Origin: Clostridiales bacterium
GTDB taxonomy: Bacteria > Bacillota > Clostridia > Christensenellales > Aristaeellaceae
Reading direction: 5' to 3'
Length of the DNA stretch: 64,000 nt
Assembly (NCBI GenBank): GCA_017569285.1
Contig: CP069419.1
Coordinates: 1,488,001 to 1,552,000 of the forward strand
How positions within the stretch are numbered: the stretch's first letter is position 1; each line of letters begins with the position of its first letter. The notes beneath the pieces are model-generated. The model did not search any database. It had not been told where the DNA came from and was given only the letters and a program-made list of their open reading frames with translations. Of this stretch, positions 8,711 through 17,466 are shown piece by piece. The position numbers and the translations under genes are program-made.

Positions 8711-11700
8711 TCAGATTCCGCGGAAGGAGAACCTGAATTCCATCGGTCCGGAAACATCCGGCAGGTACTCGTCATGGGTTCGGGCGCCCCAGCTGTCATC
8801 TCCGCCGACACCCATCTGGATCGCGCTCATTTTCAGCACGGTATAGCAGACCGGCGGCAGCTCAAACCCGTGCGCCGCGTTTTCCAGCTCGTGCGGCGTC
8901 CAGGGCAGCGCTGAAAATTCCCCGCCGTTCAGCCACAGGCGCAGGCCGCGGCCTTTCGCGTCCGTGATATCCGCCCAGCGGATACCGGTCCGGTTTCCGC
9001 ACTCCTGGGGCATCAGGTAGGGCGTCAGGTTTTCATCCGCCCGGTATTCCCAGATTCCCAGCCGGGCGCCCTGCCGGCGGTCAATATGGTTTTCCTCCGG
9101 CCCAAGGCCGTAGAAGCGCACCCGGTTATAGTCCGCGTCCAGCTTCGTGATCATGCCGAATTCCGGCATCACACCAAGGCCTTCCACGGGATCATAATGC
9201 AGGCAGACATCCACCCGGCCGCAGGGATGGATCCGGTAGGTAGTCCGGCAGACGGCCGGCGGATTGGTCGGCAGGTCGGTTTCCGCGGTAAAGGTCACGC
9301 TTCCATCCGCTTCACGCACCGGCCGCATGGCGGCATTCGCCTTCCGGGTCTGCCCCGTATATCCGGCCATGGCATACATGGACGCGATCTTCCACTGCGC
9401 GTACCGCTGCGGCATCCGGTTGCCGCAGTCGTTGTTGGTCGGTGCCCGCCAGAAATTCGGCAGGACCGGCGCCTTCAGCATTTCCCGGTCTCCCCAGTGG
9501 TACGAGGTCAGCGCACCGTTGCCCCGGGCAAACATCACCTCAAAGGATTCCCCGGCCACGCCGATATTCCATGGGCTTTCACTGATCCGCAGTTCCGGCA
9601 TGGGCATATGCTGCTCCTCCCGGCCTTCCACGGTCCAGGTTCCCTGGCCGAACGCGGTTTCATACCCGGCATCCGCCCATTCCGTGTCCTCCTTCAGCAG
9701 GAAGCTTACCGTCACGGCATACTCCCCGGGAATCTCCGGCTTCTCAAAGGGCATCGGGTATACCGCGGAGGACAGCGGCGGCACATCTGTCGCGATCTCG
9801 GTTTTCCGCAGCAGTTTTCCGTCCCGTTCCAGCTTTGCCACGCACCGGAAGGCGGATGTGGAGGTAAACATGTGTCGGTTGATGATCTCGATCTGCTCCG
9901 GTCCAACCTTTGCCACGATATTCTGGTAATTGTACCGGATCTCCTGCAGCTTCGGGGTACCCTTCCCGTCTGCAAACACAATTCCGTTCCCGCAGAATAT
10001 GCCGTCGTTCGGCCGGTCGTCCCAGTCGCCGCCGTACAGCAGCGTTTCCTTTCCGAACCGGCTCCGGGCGGTCATTGCCTGGTCAATGAAGTCCCAGATG
10101 AATCCGCCCTGGTACAGCTCTTCCTCATACGCCAGCTCGGTATACTTATGCATCGCACCGTTGGAATTCCCCATGGAGTGCGTGTACTCGCACAGGATGA
10201 ACGGCTTGTCGCGGTGGGTTTTCAGGTATTCCCGGATGCGTGCGGCCGGCGTGTACATCTCGCTCTCGATATCTGTAATTTCCCGGATCCGCTGTTCCGC
10301 CGGCATATGCATGTCGCCCTCGTAATGGACCGGCCGGGTGGGATCCAGCCGGCGCATTTCATTGCTCATCGCCAGGATCACCGTACCGGACAGGCTTTCA
10401 TTGCCGCAGGACCAGATCAGGACACACGGATGGTTCCTGTCCCGCCCGATCATGGAGCGCACCCGGTCCAGCAGCAGCGGTTCCCATTCATGGAAATCCC
10501 CGGGGAACACCTTGTCCGTCCGTCCGTTCCAGTACATATCCCACATTCCGTGGGATTCCATATTGTTCTCGTCAATCACATAAATGCCCAGCTCATCGCA
10601 CAGGCGGTACAGTTCCCCGGAGTTCGGATAGTGGCTGGTCCGTACGGCGTTGATATTGTTCCGCTTCATCAGGATCAGGTCCCGGCGGATTTTTTCCGCG
10701 GTCACGGCCCGGCCGGTCTCACCGCAGAAATCATGCCGGTTGACGCCCTTGAACACCACACGCTTTCCGTTCACACGGATCACGCTGTTCCGGATCTCGA
10801 TTTTCCGGAAACCGGCTTTCAGCCGCAGGAATTCCGTTTCCCCGGCCGGGGATTTCATCTCCGCCTCCACCGTATACAGGTACGGATCCTCCGCCGACCA
10901 GAGGCGGACGTTATCCACCTCCAGCGTTCCGCAGGTCTCCGTCTCCCCGTCGGTTTCCGCGGAAACCTCTGCAACGGTTTCCCCGTCCCGCTTCAGCCGC
11001 AGGCAGAACCGGCTTCCCGCCGGTGCTTCGGTCTTTGCGGTCCAATTCAGAATCCCGCGGGTCATGTCCGCATCCGGCTCCGCGGTCCAGGTCAGGTCCC
11101 GGATATGGGCTTCCGGAACCGCATACAGGTATACCTCCCGGTACAGGCCGGAAAAGCGCAGGAAATCCTGGTCCTCCAGCCAGCTGCCCGCGCACCAGCG
11201 GTAAACCCGGCAGGCCAGCTTGTTCTCCCCGTCTGCCAGTGCGTCCGTCAGTTCAAACTCATGCGGTGTAAAGCTGTCCCCGGAAAAGCCGATATACTTT
11301 CCGTTCAGCCAGACCGCCAGGCCGCTTTCCGCCCCCCGGAAGGATACGAACAGGCGTTTCCCCGTCATTCCCGCCGGCAGGCGGAAGGTTTTCACATAAC
11401 AGGCTACGGGATTGAACCTTTCCGGCAGTTCGCCGGGGCTCAGCGTCTCATGCCCGTCCCAAGGGTACTGGACGTTGCAGTACTGCGGTACGCCATATCC
11501 CTCTGTCTGGATATGGGCCGGCACGGTAATATCCGCCCACCCGCTGCAGTCATAGTCCGGCTGCTCAAAGCCCGGTACCACCTGTTTTGGATTCCGTGCA
11601 TAAAAGAATTTCCACTGCCCGTTGAGGCTCATCCGCAGGGAGGAAACCCCCGCGTCTGCCTCCGCTTCCGACCTGTATACCGTATAATCAGCGTGCGGGT

Positions 11701-11755
11701 CCAGCCGGTTCTCCCGGAAATAGCCGGGATCCTTCAGCCTGCTCTCATCAAACAT
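8711..11755 (-). CDS. lacZ: Beta-galactosidase, glycoside hydrolase family 2 (LacZ type)
   Basis: About 1014 residues, typical of long LacZ-type GH2 enzymes that hydrolyse terminal beta-galactosides. Domain order: sugar-binding jelly roll (~40-210), Ig-like domain, TIM barrel (~325-620) with acid/base Glu453 in WSCGNESLSG and nucleophile Glu523 in ILCEYTHSMGN, then the C-terminal beta-sandwich with WRAPTNND. No signal peptide, so cytoplasmic. Start at 11755 (MFDES) preferred because AAGGAG lies 9 nt upstream; an ATG at 11776 has no such site. Lies 25 nt after the anti-sigma-like gene and is probably co-transcribed with it. Confidence 0.93.
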   Translation of the reverse strand: MFDESRLKDPGYFRENRLDPHADYTVYRSEAEADAGVSSLRMSLNGQWKFFYARNPKQVVPGFEQPDYDCSGWADITVPAHIQTEGYGVPQYCNVQYPWDGHETLSPGELPERFNPVACYVKTFRLPAGMTGKRLFVSFRGAESGLAVWLNGKYIGFSGDSFTPHEFELTDALADGENKLACRVYRWCAGSWLEDQDFLRFSGLYREVYLYAVPEAHIRDLTWTAEPDADMTRGILNWTAKTEAPAGSRFCLRLKRDGETVAEVSAETDGETETCGTLEVDNVRLWSAEDPYLYTVEAEMKSPAGETEFLRLKAGFRKIEIRNSVIRVNGKRVVFKGVNRHDFCGETGRAVTAEKIRRDLILMKRNNINAVRTSHYPNSGELYRLCDELGIYVIDENNMESHGMWDMYWNGRTDKVFPGDFHEWEPLLLDRVRSMIGRDRNHPCVLIWSCGNESLSGTVILAMSNEMRRLDPTRPVHYEGDMHMPAEQRIREITDIESEMYTPAARIREYLKTHRDKPFILCEYTHSMGNSNGAMHKYTELAYEEELYQGGFIWDFIDQAMTARSRFGKETLLYGGDWDDRPNDGIFCGNGIVFADGKGTPKLQEIRYNYQNIVAKVGPEQIEIINRHMFTSTSAFRCVAKLERDGKLLRKTEIATDVPPLSSAVYPMPFEKPEIPGEYAVTVSFLLKEDTEWADAGYETAFGQGTWTVEGREEQHMPMPELRISESPWNIGVAGESFEVMFARGNGALTSYHWGDREMLKAPVLPNFWRAPTNNDCGNRMPQRYAQWKIASMYAMAGYTGQTRKANAAMRPVREADGSVTFTAETDLPTNPPAVCRTTYRIHPCGRVDVCLHYDPVEGLGVMPEFGMITKLDADYNRVRFYGLGPEENHIDRRQGARLGIWEYRADENLTPYLMPQECGNRTGIRWADITDAKGRGLRLWLNGGEFSALPWTPHELENAAHGFELPPVCYTVLKMSAIQMGVGGDDSWGARTHDEYLPDVSGPMEFRFSFRGI

Positions 11756-11780
11756 ATCTCCATGCTCCTTTATCATTCGC

Positions 11781-12668
11781 TTACTTTTTGTTTTCGGGCC
11801 GGATCACACGGGTCAGGATGAACAGCACGATAATCGCGCCGCCCAGAATCCACGGCACCGCGCCCAGCAGTCCTTCCCATGCCTGCTGCAGGAAGGACCG
11901 GGCATCCTCTTCTGCGCTGTCTTCCGCCGTCTCCGCAGCCGGAGCCTCCGCAGATTCTTCTGCAGCTTCTTCCGCAGCTGCCGTCTCTTCCGTTTCCGCG
12001 CCCCCGGCAGCCATGTCCGCAGGTTCGGCTCCGGCGGCACCCGTCTCAGGCGCTTCGTCTGTTTCCACAGCTGCGGAACCCATCAGCAGCACAGGCTGTT
12101 CGGTCGGTTCCGCTGTCGCCGCCGGCATCGGGACATCCGGTGCGCTGGCCTGCATGCCTTCTGCTGCTCCCGCCTCCAGGGCAGCCCCTTTGTCCGCCGC
12201 TTTCGCCGAAAGCAGCCCCATTTCCGGTGCCGGCATGGAATCCACGCTCATTTCCGGAAGCCCGGCCTGTTCCGCCGCGGCTTCCGCCTCATCATACACG
12301 GCTTCAGCTGCTTCCTGTACGTTATTCGCCGCCATCAGCATATTCGCCGCCGGAACCGGGGTTTCCGGTGCGGATGTCTTTCCCTGCAGCAGGCCGTTGT
12401 TCCGGGCGATCACCACGCCGCCGACCAGGATCACAAACGCTGCAGCGGCGCTCAGGATATAGCGCAGCTGGCCGCGGCCCTTCCGGGGCTTCCCGGCTGC
12501 CGTTTCCGGTTTCCCGGCCGCGGCTTCCTCCCGGATCATCCGGGTCCAGTTTTCATGGAAATCCGCCGGGACTTCCGGGGTTTCTTCCGCCATCCGGGCC
12601 AGTTCCTCATCGAGCGCGGAGAAATCCATGTCATCCGTGCGGCCGGTATTCTTTTCCTGATCGCTCAT
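11781..12668 (-). CDS. Putative membrane anti-sigma factor
   Basis: 295 residues. A short acidic N-terminal cytoplasmic part (DFSALDEELARMAEETPEVPADFHENW, ~15-42) resembles the start of anti-sigma proteins, followed by TM helix 1 (~70-88), a long Ala/Glu/Pro-rich extracytoplasmic region and a second C-terminal TM helix (~265-287). The stop-start overlap ATGA with the sigma factor gene upstream and the AGGAGGAA site support the start at 12668. No zinc-binding HxxxCxxC motif, so this is not a classic ZAS protein; the assignment rests on context and topology. The low-complexity middle may be a surface sensor or wall-spanning stalk. Confidence 0.65.
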   Translation of the reverse strand: MSDQEKNTGRTDDMDFSALDEELARMAEETPEVPADFHENWTRMIREEAAAGKPETAAGKPRKGRGQLRYILSAAAAFVILVGGVVIARNNGLLQGKTSAPETPVPAANMLMAANNVQEAAEAVYDEAEAAAEQAGLPEMSVDSMPAPEMGLLSAKAADKGAALEAGAAEGMQASAPDVPMPAATAEPTEQPVLLMGSAAVETDEAPETGAAGAEPADMAAGGAETEETAAAEEAAEESAEAPAAETAEDSAEEDARSFLQQAWEGLLGAVPWILGGAIIVLFILTRVIRPENKK

Positions 12669-13261
12669 GACCGATTCCTCCTTTCGCTCTGTTGGACGTT
12701 CCCCGGCGGAGAAAGTTCCCCGCCTTCCGTCAGCCATTCCTGGAGCTTCGCCTTGGCCCGGCTGACCCGGCTTTTGACCGTTCCCTCGGATACTCCCAGC
12801 CGGACCGCTGCGTCCTCGTAGGAAATGCCTTCCAGCTGGGTCATCACCAGCGCTTCCCGCTGATCCTCCGGCAGCTGCGCGATCCCTTCCCGCAGCCGCT
12901 GCCGCCGGTCCGCGGCAATCACCTTTTCCTCGGTTCCCGGTTCGGGGTCCGGCGGATCAAATCCCGCCTCCCGCAGCGGCTCGATGGACTCGCTTCGGTC
13001 CCGTCTGGCTTTCCGCATCGCATCCAGGCAGCAGTTCGCCGCAATCCGGTACACCCAGGTTTCAAACGCGCAGTCCCCGCGGTAGCTGTCCAGCGACCGC
13101 CAGATTTTCAGCATCGTCTCCTGGGCGCAGTCCGATGCCGCTTCCCGCTCTCCCGTATAATGCCAGCAAATCCGCCATATCCGTCCTTCCAGCGGTGTCA
13201 GCAGGCTTTCAAAGGCTTCCGGATCTCCCTGCCGGGCTCTCCGCAGCAGCAGCTCATCCAT
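12665..13261 (-). CDS. ECF-family RNA polymerase sigma factor
   Basis: 198 residues. Sigma region 2 (~10-85: LEGRIWRICWHYTG, DCAQETMLKIWRSL, WVYRIAANCCLDAMRK) and sigma region 4 (~125-180: LPEDQREALVMTQLEGISYEDAAVRLGVSEGTVKSRVSRAK) are clear; no region 1 or 3, as expected for the ECF group. Start at 13261 follows GGAAGGAG. It overlaps the next gene by four bases, the usual arrangement with a cognate anti-sigma factor. The regulon is unknown, but the third gene is a beta-galactosidase. Confidence 0.93.
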   Translation of the reverse strand: MDELLLRRARQGDPEAFESLLTPLEGRIWRICWHYTGEREAASDCAQETMLKIWRSLDSYRGDCAFETWVYRIAANCCLDAMRKARRDRSESIEPLREAGFDPPDPEPGTEEKVIAADRRQRLREGIAQLPEDQREALVMTQLEGISYEDAAVRLGVSEGTVKSRVSRAKAKLQEWLTEGGELSPPGNVQQSERRNRS

Positions 13262-13448
13262 TCCTTCCCTTTCTCCTTCCCGCCATCCATGGAAAAAAAC
13301 ACTTGAATCATTGTCCTGTTTTTTCTAATATGATAGCATACGTCAGGTCTTTTCGCCACACCGGAAATAAACCGGCCGAAAGTTCCGGCGGCCGCGGGCG
13401 GATATCGCTCCGTATCGCGGAAACAGGCCGCGTACAGAAAGGTTTTCC

Positions 13449-14180
13449 ATGATTCAGACAGAGAATACCGCCATCGTTCTCCGGCATGCGGATTACCGGG
13501 ACAACGACCGGATGATCACGCTGCTCAGTCCGTCCCGCGGACGGATTGACGCCCTGATCCGCAGCTGCCGGAAGCCGAAATCGCACAACCTGAACGCAGG
13601 GGAGCTTTTTGCGCTCGGCGACTATATGCTTGTAGAAAAAGGCGGGCGGAACACCGTCACCTCTGTCCGGCTGATCGAAACCTTTTACCCGCTTCGCAAC
13701 GATTATACCCGGCTGACAGTCGGTGTTTACCTGCTGAACCTGGCGGACGCCGCCGCGGAACCGGAGCAGGAGCAGCGGGAGCTGTTCATGCTGCTCATCC
13801 ATACCCTGTCCCGCCTCACCTTTTCCGACCAGGAATGGAAACCCCTCCTCGCCGGCTTCCTGCTGCATTTTTCCGCCTGCCAGGGCTTCCGTCCGCGTCT
13901 GAGCCACTGCGTCCACTGCGGAAAGCGCATCCCGGATGAGGGCCCGTTCTTCTTTGACGGGGCGGAAGGCGGCCTTTGCTGCGCACAGTGCCGAAAAGAA
14001 AAGAGCCAGGTTCCCCTGGCTCCTGAACAGGTCCGTTGGATGCGCGGCGCGCTGTCCTCCGGTTCCGCGTCCTGGATTGACACCCCGGACGCGGTCGCGC
14101 CCCTCCCGCTCCTTCGGAATTATGTGGAGCAGCGGATGGGCCGTCGGATCAGAAGCGCTTCCATGCTTCCGGACAACTGA
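13449..14180 (+). CDS. recO: DNA repair protein RecO
   Basis: 243 residues. RecO works with RecF and RecR to load RecA on SSB-covered gaps. The N-terminal OB fold (~1-80, starting with TENTAIVLRHADYRDNDRMITLLS) and a helical part with a four-cysteine zinc site (CVHCGK near 157-162 and CCAQC near 178-182) match the family. Start at 13449 has GAAAGG upstream. It is a lone plus-strand gene converging on htpG with only two bases between the stops. Confidence 0.95.
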   Translation: MIQTENTAIVLRHADYRDNDRMITLLSPSRGRIDALIRSCRKPKSHNLNAGELFALGDYMLVEKGGRNTVTSVRLIETFYPLRNDYTRLTVGVYLLNLADAAAEPEQEQRELFMLLIHTLSRLTFSDQEWKPLLAGFLLHFSACQGFRPRLSHCVHCGKRIPDEGPFFFDGAEGGLCCAQCRKEKSQVPLAPEQVRWMRGALSSGSASWIDTPDAVAPLPLLRNYVEQRMGRRIRSASMLPDN

Positions 14181-14182
14181 TC

Positions 14183-16084
14183 TTATCCCTTCACCACACG
14201 GTTCAGGATCTTCCTGCTCCGCTCCAGGAATGCCGTGATCTCCTCCGCCTCCAGCGGCTGTGCCGCCATGCGGGCCAGATCATACACCTGGCAGCAGAGC
14301 ATTTTTGTTTCTTCATCCTCCGGATCCCGTGCGGCCAGCGCCTGTACGGTCTCGTTCCGCCGGTTCAGCACCAGTGTGTAGCTGTCCGGAATCGGGAAAT
14401 CCTGGCCGTAGATCCGGCTCATTTCCTTATAGCGGCGCATCTGTTCATCTTCAGTTACCATTGCGGTCATGTCCGGGTCTCCCAGGGACTCCAGCTTCAC
14501 CTCGAGGCTGTCCTTCCCCAGCGCGCCGCGGAACAGTGCCTGCAGCTTCTCCGCATCCAGGTCCTTGCCCTCGTCGGACTCCTCCTTCAGGCCGTCGATG
14601 TCCGCGTCCACCCGGGCAAAGGTGATCCGGTCTTCCTCGCTGCCCTGGTATTCCATAAAGGACATGAAGTTGCCGTCGATCAGCGTATTCATCACCGCAA
14701 CTTCAATTCCGCGGTCTGTATACAGCTTGACCGACGCCGCCTGGCGCTTTTCATCGTTGGTGTAATAAATCTTTTTGTCGGTCTTGTCAAAGTTGGCGGC
14801 CTTGTATTCATCAATGGTCTCGTACTTGCCGTCCGTCTTCTTCAGCAGGATGGCGCCCTTGATCATGTCATGGAACTTGCTGTCCCGGATCGCGCCGTAT
14901 TTGACGAACGGGGCAATGTCATCCCAATATCCCTCATAAGCCTCCCGCTCTGTATTCATCAGGCCGTTCAGCTTGTCCGCCACCTTCTTGGTGATATGCG
15001 CGCTGATCTTTTTCACATACCCGTCGTTCTGCAGGAAGGACCGGCTGACGTTCAGCGGCAGGTCAGGGCAGTCGATCACGCCCTTGAGAAGCATCAGGAA
15101 TTCCGGAATGACTTCCTTGATGTTGTCCGCCACGAATACCTGTCCGGCAAACAGCTTGATCTGGCCTTCATGGGTGCCGAAATCGTTCTTCAGCTTCGGG
15201 AAGTACAGGATTCCCTTCAGGTTGAAGGGATAATCCACATTCAGGTGGATCCAGAACAGCGGATCGTCAAAATCGGTGAATACCTTGTGATAGAACGCCT
15301 TGTACTCCTCATCCGTGCAGTCTGCCGGCTTCTTCAGCCACAGCGGGGCAGTCTCGTTGATCTGCTGCGGCTTCGGCATTTCAAGGATCTTTTCGGTCTT
15401 CGGCGTGCCGTCCTCGTTCTTCTCATCGCCGACGGGGACGTCCTTCTCCACGGGCTTCGCGTTCGCGTCCTCCAGCATGACCGGGTAGGCCATATATCCG
15501 CAGTAGCGGTTCAGGACCTCCCGCACCCGCCAGGTATCCAGGAATTCCTTCTCATCCTCGGTGATATGCAGGATGATGTCAGTTCCGTGCGCCGTCCGGC
15601 TGCCCGCGGAGATTTCATAGTCCATGCCGTCCGCGGATACCCAGGATACCGGCTCCGCCCCTTCCGTGCAGGACAGCGTTTCGATTTCCACCTTTTCGCT
15701 GACCATAAACACGGAGTAGAAGCCCAGGCCGAAATGCCCGATAATGTCGCCTTTCTCCTCCGGCTTGTCCTCAAACTGCTTCATGAATTCGGCCGCGCCG
15801 GAAAACGCCACCTGGTTGATATACCGGCGGACCTCGTCATCCGTCATGCCGATACCGGTATCGGAAATCCGGATGGTCTTTTTTTCCTTGTCCACGGATA
15901 CCGTCACAGTCATGGGCTCTTCGCTGTCCGGATGCAGCATCCGGAACTTGGTAATTGCATCGCATGCGTTCGACACGGTCTCCCGCAGGAAAATATCCTT
16001 ATCTGAATACAGCCACTTCTTGATCACCGGCATGATATTCTGCGCGTCAATCGAAACAGAACCGTTCTCTTTCTGAATTGCCAT
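14183..16084 (-). CDS. htpG: Chaperone protein HtpG (Hsp90)
   Basis: 633 residues. Bacterial Hsp90: GHKL ATPase domain (~1-230) with DTGIGM and GHFGLGFYS motifs, middle domain (~240-480) with the catalytic Arg region, and C-terminal dimerisation domain. It holds unfolding client proteins under stress. Start at 16084 (MAIQKENGSVS) chosen over longer frames because AGGAGGT lies 8 nt upstream and family proteins begin here. A CIRCE element and a good promoter lie upstream, so it should be under HrcA control. Confidence 0.96.
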   Translation of the reverse strand: MAIQKENGSVSIDAQNIMPVIKKWLYSDKDIFLRETVSNACDAITKFRMLHPDSEEPMTVTVSVDKEKKTIRISDTGIGMTDDEVRRYINQVAFSGAAEFMKQFEDKPEEKGDIIGHFGLGFYSVFMVSEKVEIETLSCTEGAEPVSWVSADGMDYEISAGSRTAHGTDIILHITEDEKEFLDTWRVREVLNRYCGYMAYPVMLEDANAKPVEKDVPVGDEKNEDGTPKTEKILEMPKPQQINETAPLWLKKPADCTDEEYKAFYHKVFTDFDDPLFWIHLNVDYPFNLKGILYFPKLKNDFGTHEGQIKLFAGQVFVADNIKEVIPEFLMLLKGVIDCPDLPLNVSRSFLQNDGYVKKISAHITKKVADKLNGLMNTEREAYEGYWDDIAPFVKYGAIRDSKFHDMIKGAILLKKTDGKYETIDEYKAANFDKTDKKIYYTNDEKRQAASVKLYTDRGIEVAVMNTLIDGNFMSFMEYQGSEEDRITFARVDADIDGLKEESDEGKDLDAEKLQALFRGALGKDSLEVKLESLGDPDMTAMVTEDEQMRRYKEMSRIYGQDFPIPDSYTLVLNRRNETVQALAARDPEDEETKMLCCQVYDLARMAAQPLEAEEITAFLERSRKILNRVVKG

Positions 16085-16148
16085 TTTACTTACCTCCTGA
16101 CAAAAAACCCGCGGATTCCCGCGGCGGCACCTCTTTCTGTGCATGCGT

Positions 16149-16177
16149 ATTGTAACACCCGGGAAACCAAAATACAA
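16149..16177 (-). promoter_or_regulatory. Promoter of htpG
   Basis: Minus strand TTGTAT (16172-16177), 17-nt spacer, TACAAT (16149-16154). The CIRCE palindrome ends seven bases upstream of the -35 box. Confidence 0.7.
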
Positions 16178-16184
16178 GAAAAAA

Positions 16185-16211
16185 TTAGCACTCTCGTTCC
16201 GAGAGTGCTAA
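16185..16211. promoter_or_regulatory. CIRCE operator (HrcA site), also shaped as the recA terminator
   Basis: TTAGCACTC, nine bases, GAGTGCTAA: an exact CIRCE inverted repeat, the binding site of the heat-shock repressor HrcA. The nine-base spacer is itself palindromic, so the whole forms a 12-bp stem with a 3-nt loop, and on the minus strand it is followed by TTTTTT. It lies 21 nt past the recA stop and just upstream of the htpG promoter, so one sequence may both end recA transcripts and repress htpG. Confidence 0.9.
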
Positions 16212-16231
16212 TTGTGTTTTTCGTGCAGGAA

Positions 16232-17362
16232 TTATACCCCGAGATCCTCCTCCAGCAGGGCAAGATCGTCTTCTTCCTCTGCTGCCTGGGCGCGGACGGC
16301 ATTCTGCTCTTCCGTGGTCAGGTTCTTCGGTGCGAACAGTTCCGCGCGGATCTGGCGGTCGATCTCGGCTGTCACCTCAGGATGGTCCTTCAGGTACAGG
16401 CGGGCATTGTCACGGCCCTGGGCCAGGCGCTGGTCCTGGTAGGAGAAGAACGCGCCGCTCTTGTGGATGATATCCCGCTCCACGGCCATATCCAGCAGCG
16501 TACCTTCCGTACTGATTCCCTCGCCGTAGATAATATCGAACTCAGCGACCCGGAAAGGCGGCGCCACCTTGTTCTTGACCACTTTGACCTTGGTGCGGTT
16601 GCCGATCACTTCACTCCCGTTCTTCAGCTGTTCGCCCTTGCGGACATCCAGCCGGACAGAAGAGTAGAACTTCAGTGCGCGGCCGCCGGGCGTCGTTTCC
16701 GGATTTCCGTACATCACGCCGACTTTCTCACGCAGCTGGTTAATGAACACCGCCACACACCCGGTTTTGTTGATGACACCGGTCAGCTTGCGCAGTGCCT
16801 GGCTCATCAGCCGGGCCTGCAGGCCCACAAAGGAATCGCCCATCTCGCCGTCGATTTCCGCCTTCGGCACCAGGGCAGCCACCGAGTCGATCACGACGAC
16901 GTCCAGCGCGCCGCTGCGGACCAGGGCTTCGGTGATTTCCAGCGCCTGTTCGCCGGTATCCGGCTGGGAAACATACAGGTCATCAATGTTGACGCCCAGC
17001 TTCTTCGCATACAGCGGATCAAGGGCGTGCTCCGCGTCCACAAACGCGGCAATGCCGCCGGCCTTCTGCGCTTCCGCCACAATGTGCAGCGCCACCGTCG
17101 TCTTGCCGGAAGATTCCGGCCCGTAGATCTCCACAATCCGGCCGCGGGGAATGCCGCCGACGCCCAGGGCGTAGTCCAGGGTCAGGCATCCGGTCGGAAT
17201 CACGGGGATATCGCGGTTAATCGCATCCGATCCCATCTTCATGACGGCGCCTTTGCCGAATTGCTTGTCCAGATCCGCCAGTGCGTGTTCCAGTGCCTTG
17301 AGCTTCTCCGCCTGTACACTGTCGGCTGCGGGTTCGGTTTTCGCGGGTTTCTTCGTCGCCAT
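16232..17362 (-). CDS. recA: Recombinase RecA
   Basis: 376 residues. Strand-exchange protein and SOS co-protease. Walker [10 protein letters not shown] at residues 81-89, Walker [14 protein letters not shown]-binding loop region with [29 protein letters not shown]. Start at 17362 has GGAGGA upstream. The C-terminal tail is acidic ([15 protein letters not shown]). Single gene, followed by the CIRCE/terminator hairpin. No LexA-type SOS box was seen upstream. Confidence 0.98.
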   Translation of the reverse strand: MATKKPAKTEPAADSVQAEKLKALEHALADLDKQFGKGAVMKMGSDAINRDIPVIPTGCLTLDYALGVGGIPRGRIVEIYGPESSGKTTVALHIVAEAQKAGGIAAFVDAEHALDPLYAKKLGVNIDDLYVSQPDTGEQALEITEALVRSGALDVVVIDSVAALVPKAEIDGEMGDSFVGLQARLMSQALRKLTGVINKTGCVAVFINQLREKVGVMYGNPETTPGGRALKFYSSVRLDVRKGEQLKNGSEVIGNRTKVKVVKNKVAPPFRVAEFDIIYGEGISTEGTLLDMAVERDIIHKSGAFFSYQDQRLAQGRDNARLYLKDHPEVTAEIDRQIRAELFAPKNLTTEEQNAVRAQAAEEEDDLALLEEDLGV

Positions 17363-17419
17363 GATTGTCTTCCTCCAATATGGTTTTTCATCGCTCCGGG
17401 GCGATTCTTTTCTATCGGT

Positions 17420-17448
17420 ATTTTACCGCCGGGCCCTTGAAAACACAA
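17420..17448 (-). promoter_or_regulatory. Promoter of recA
   Basis: Minus strand TTGTGT (17443-17448), 17-nt spacer, TAAAAT (17420-17425), about 58 nt before the recA start. No GAAC-N4-GTTC SOS box overlaps it. Confidence 0.6.
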
Positions 17449-17466
17449 GGGGAACAAAAACTTTTT

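Noticed and set aside
9086-11821. 911-codon open frame on the plus strand
   Set aside because: Antisense to lacZ; its composition (Pro, His, Arg, Gln-rich) is that of the mirror of a GC-rich coding frame.
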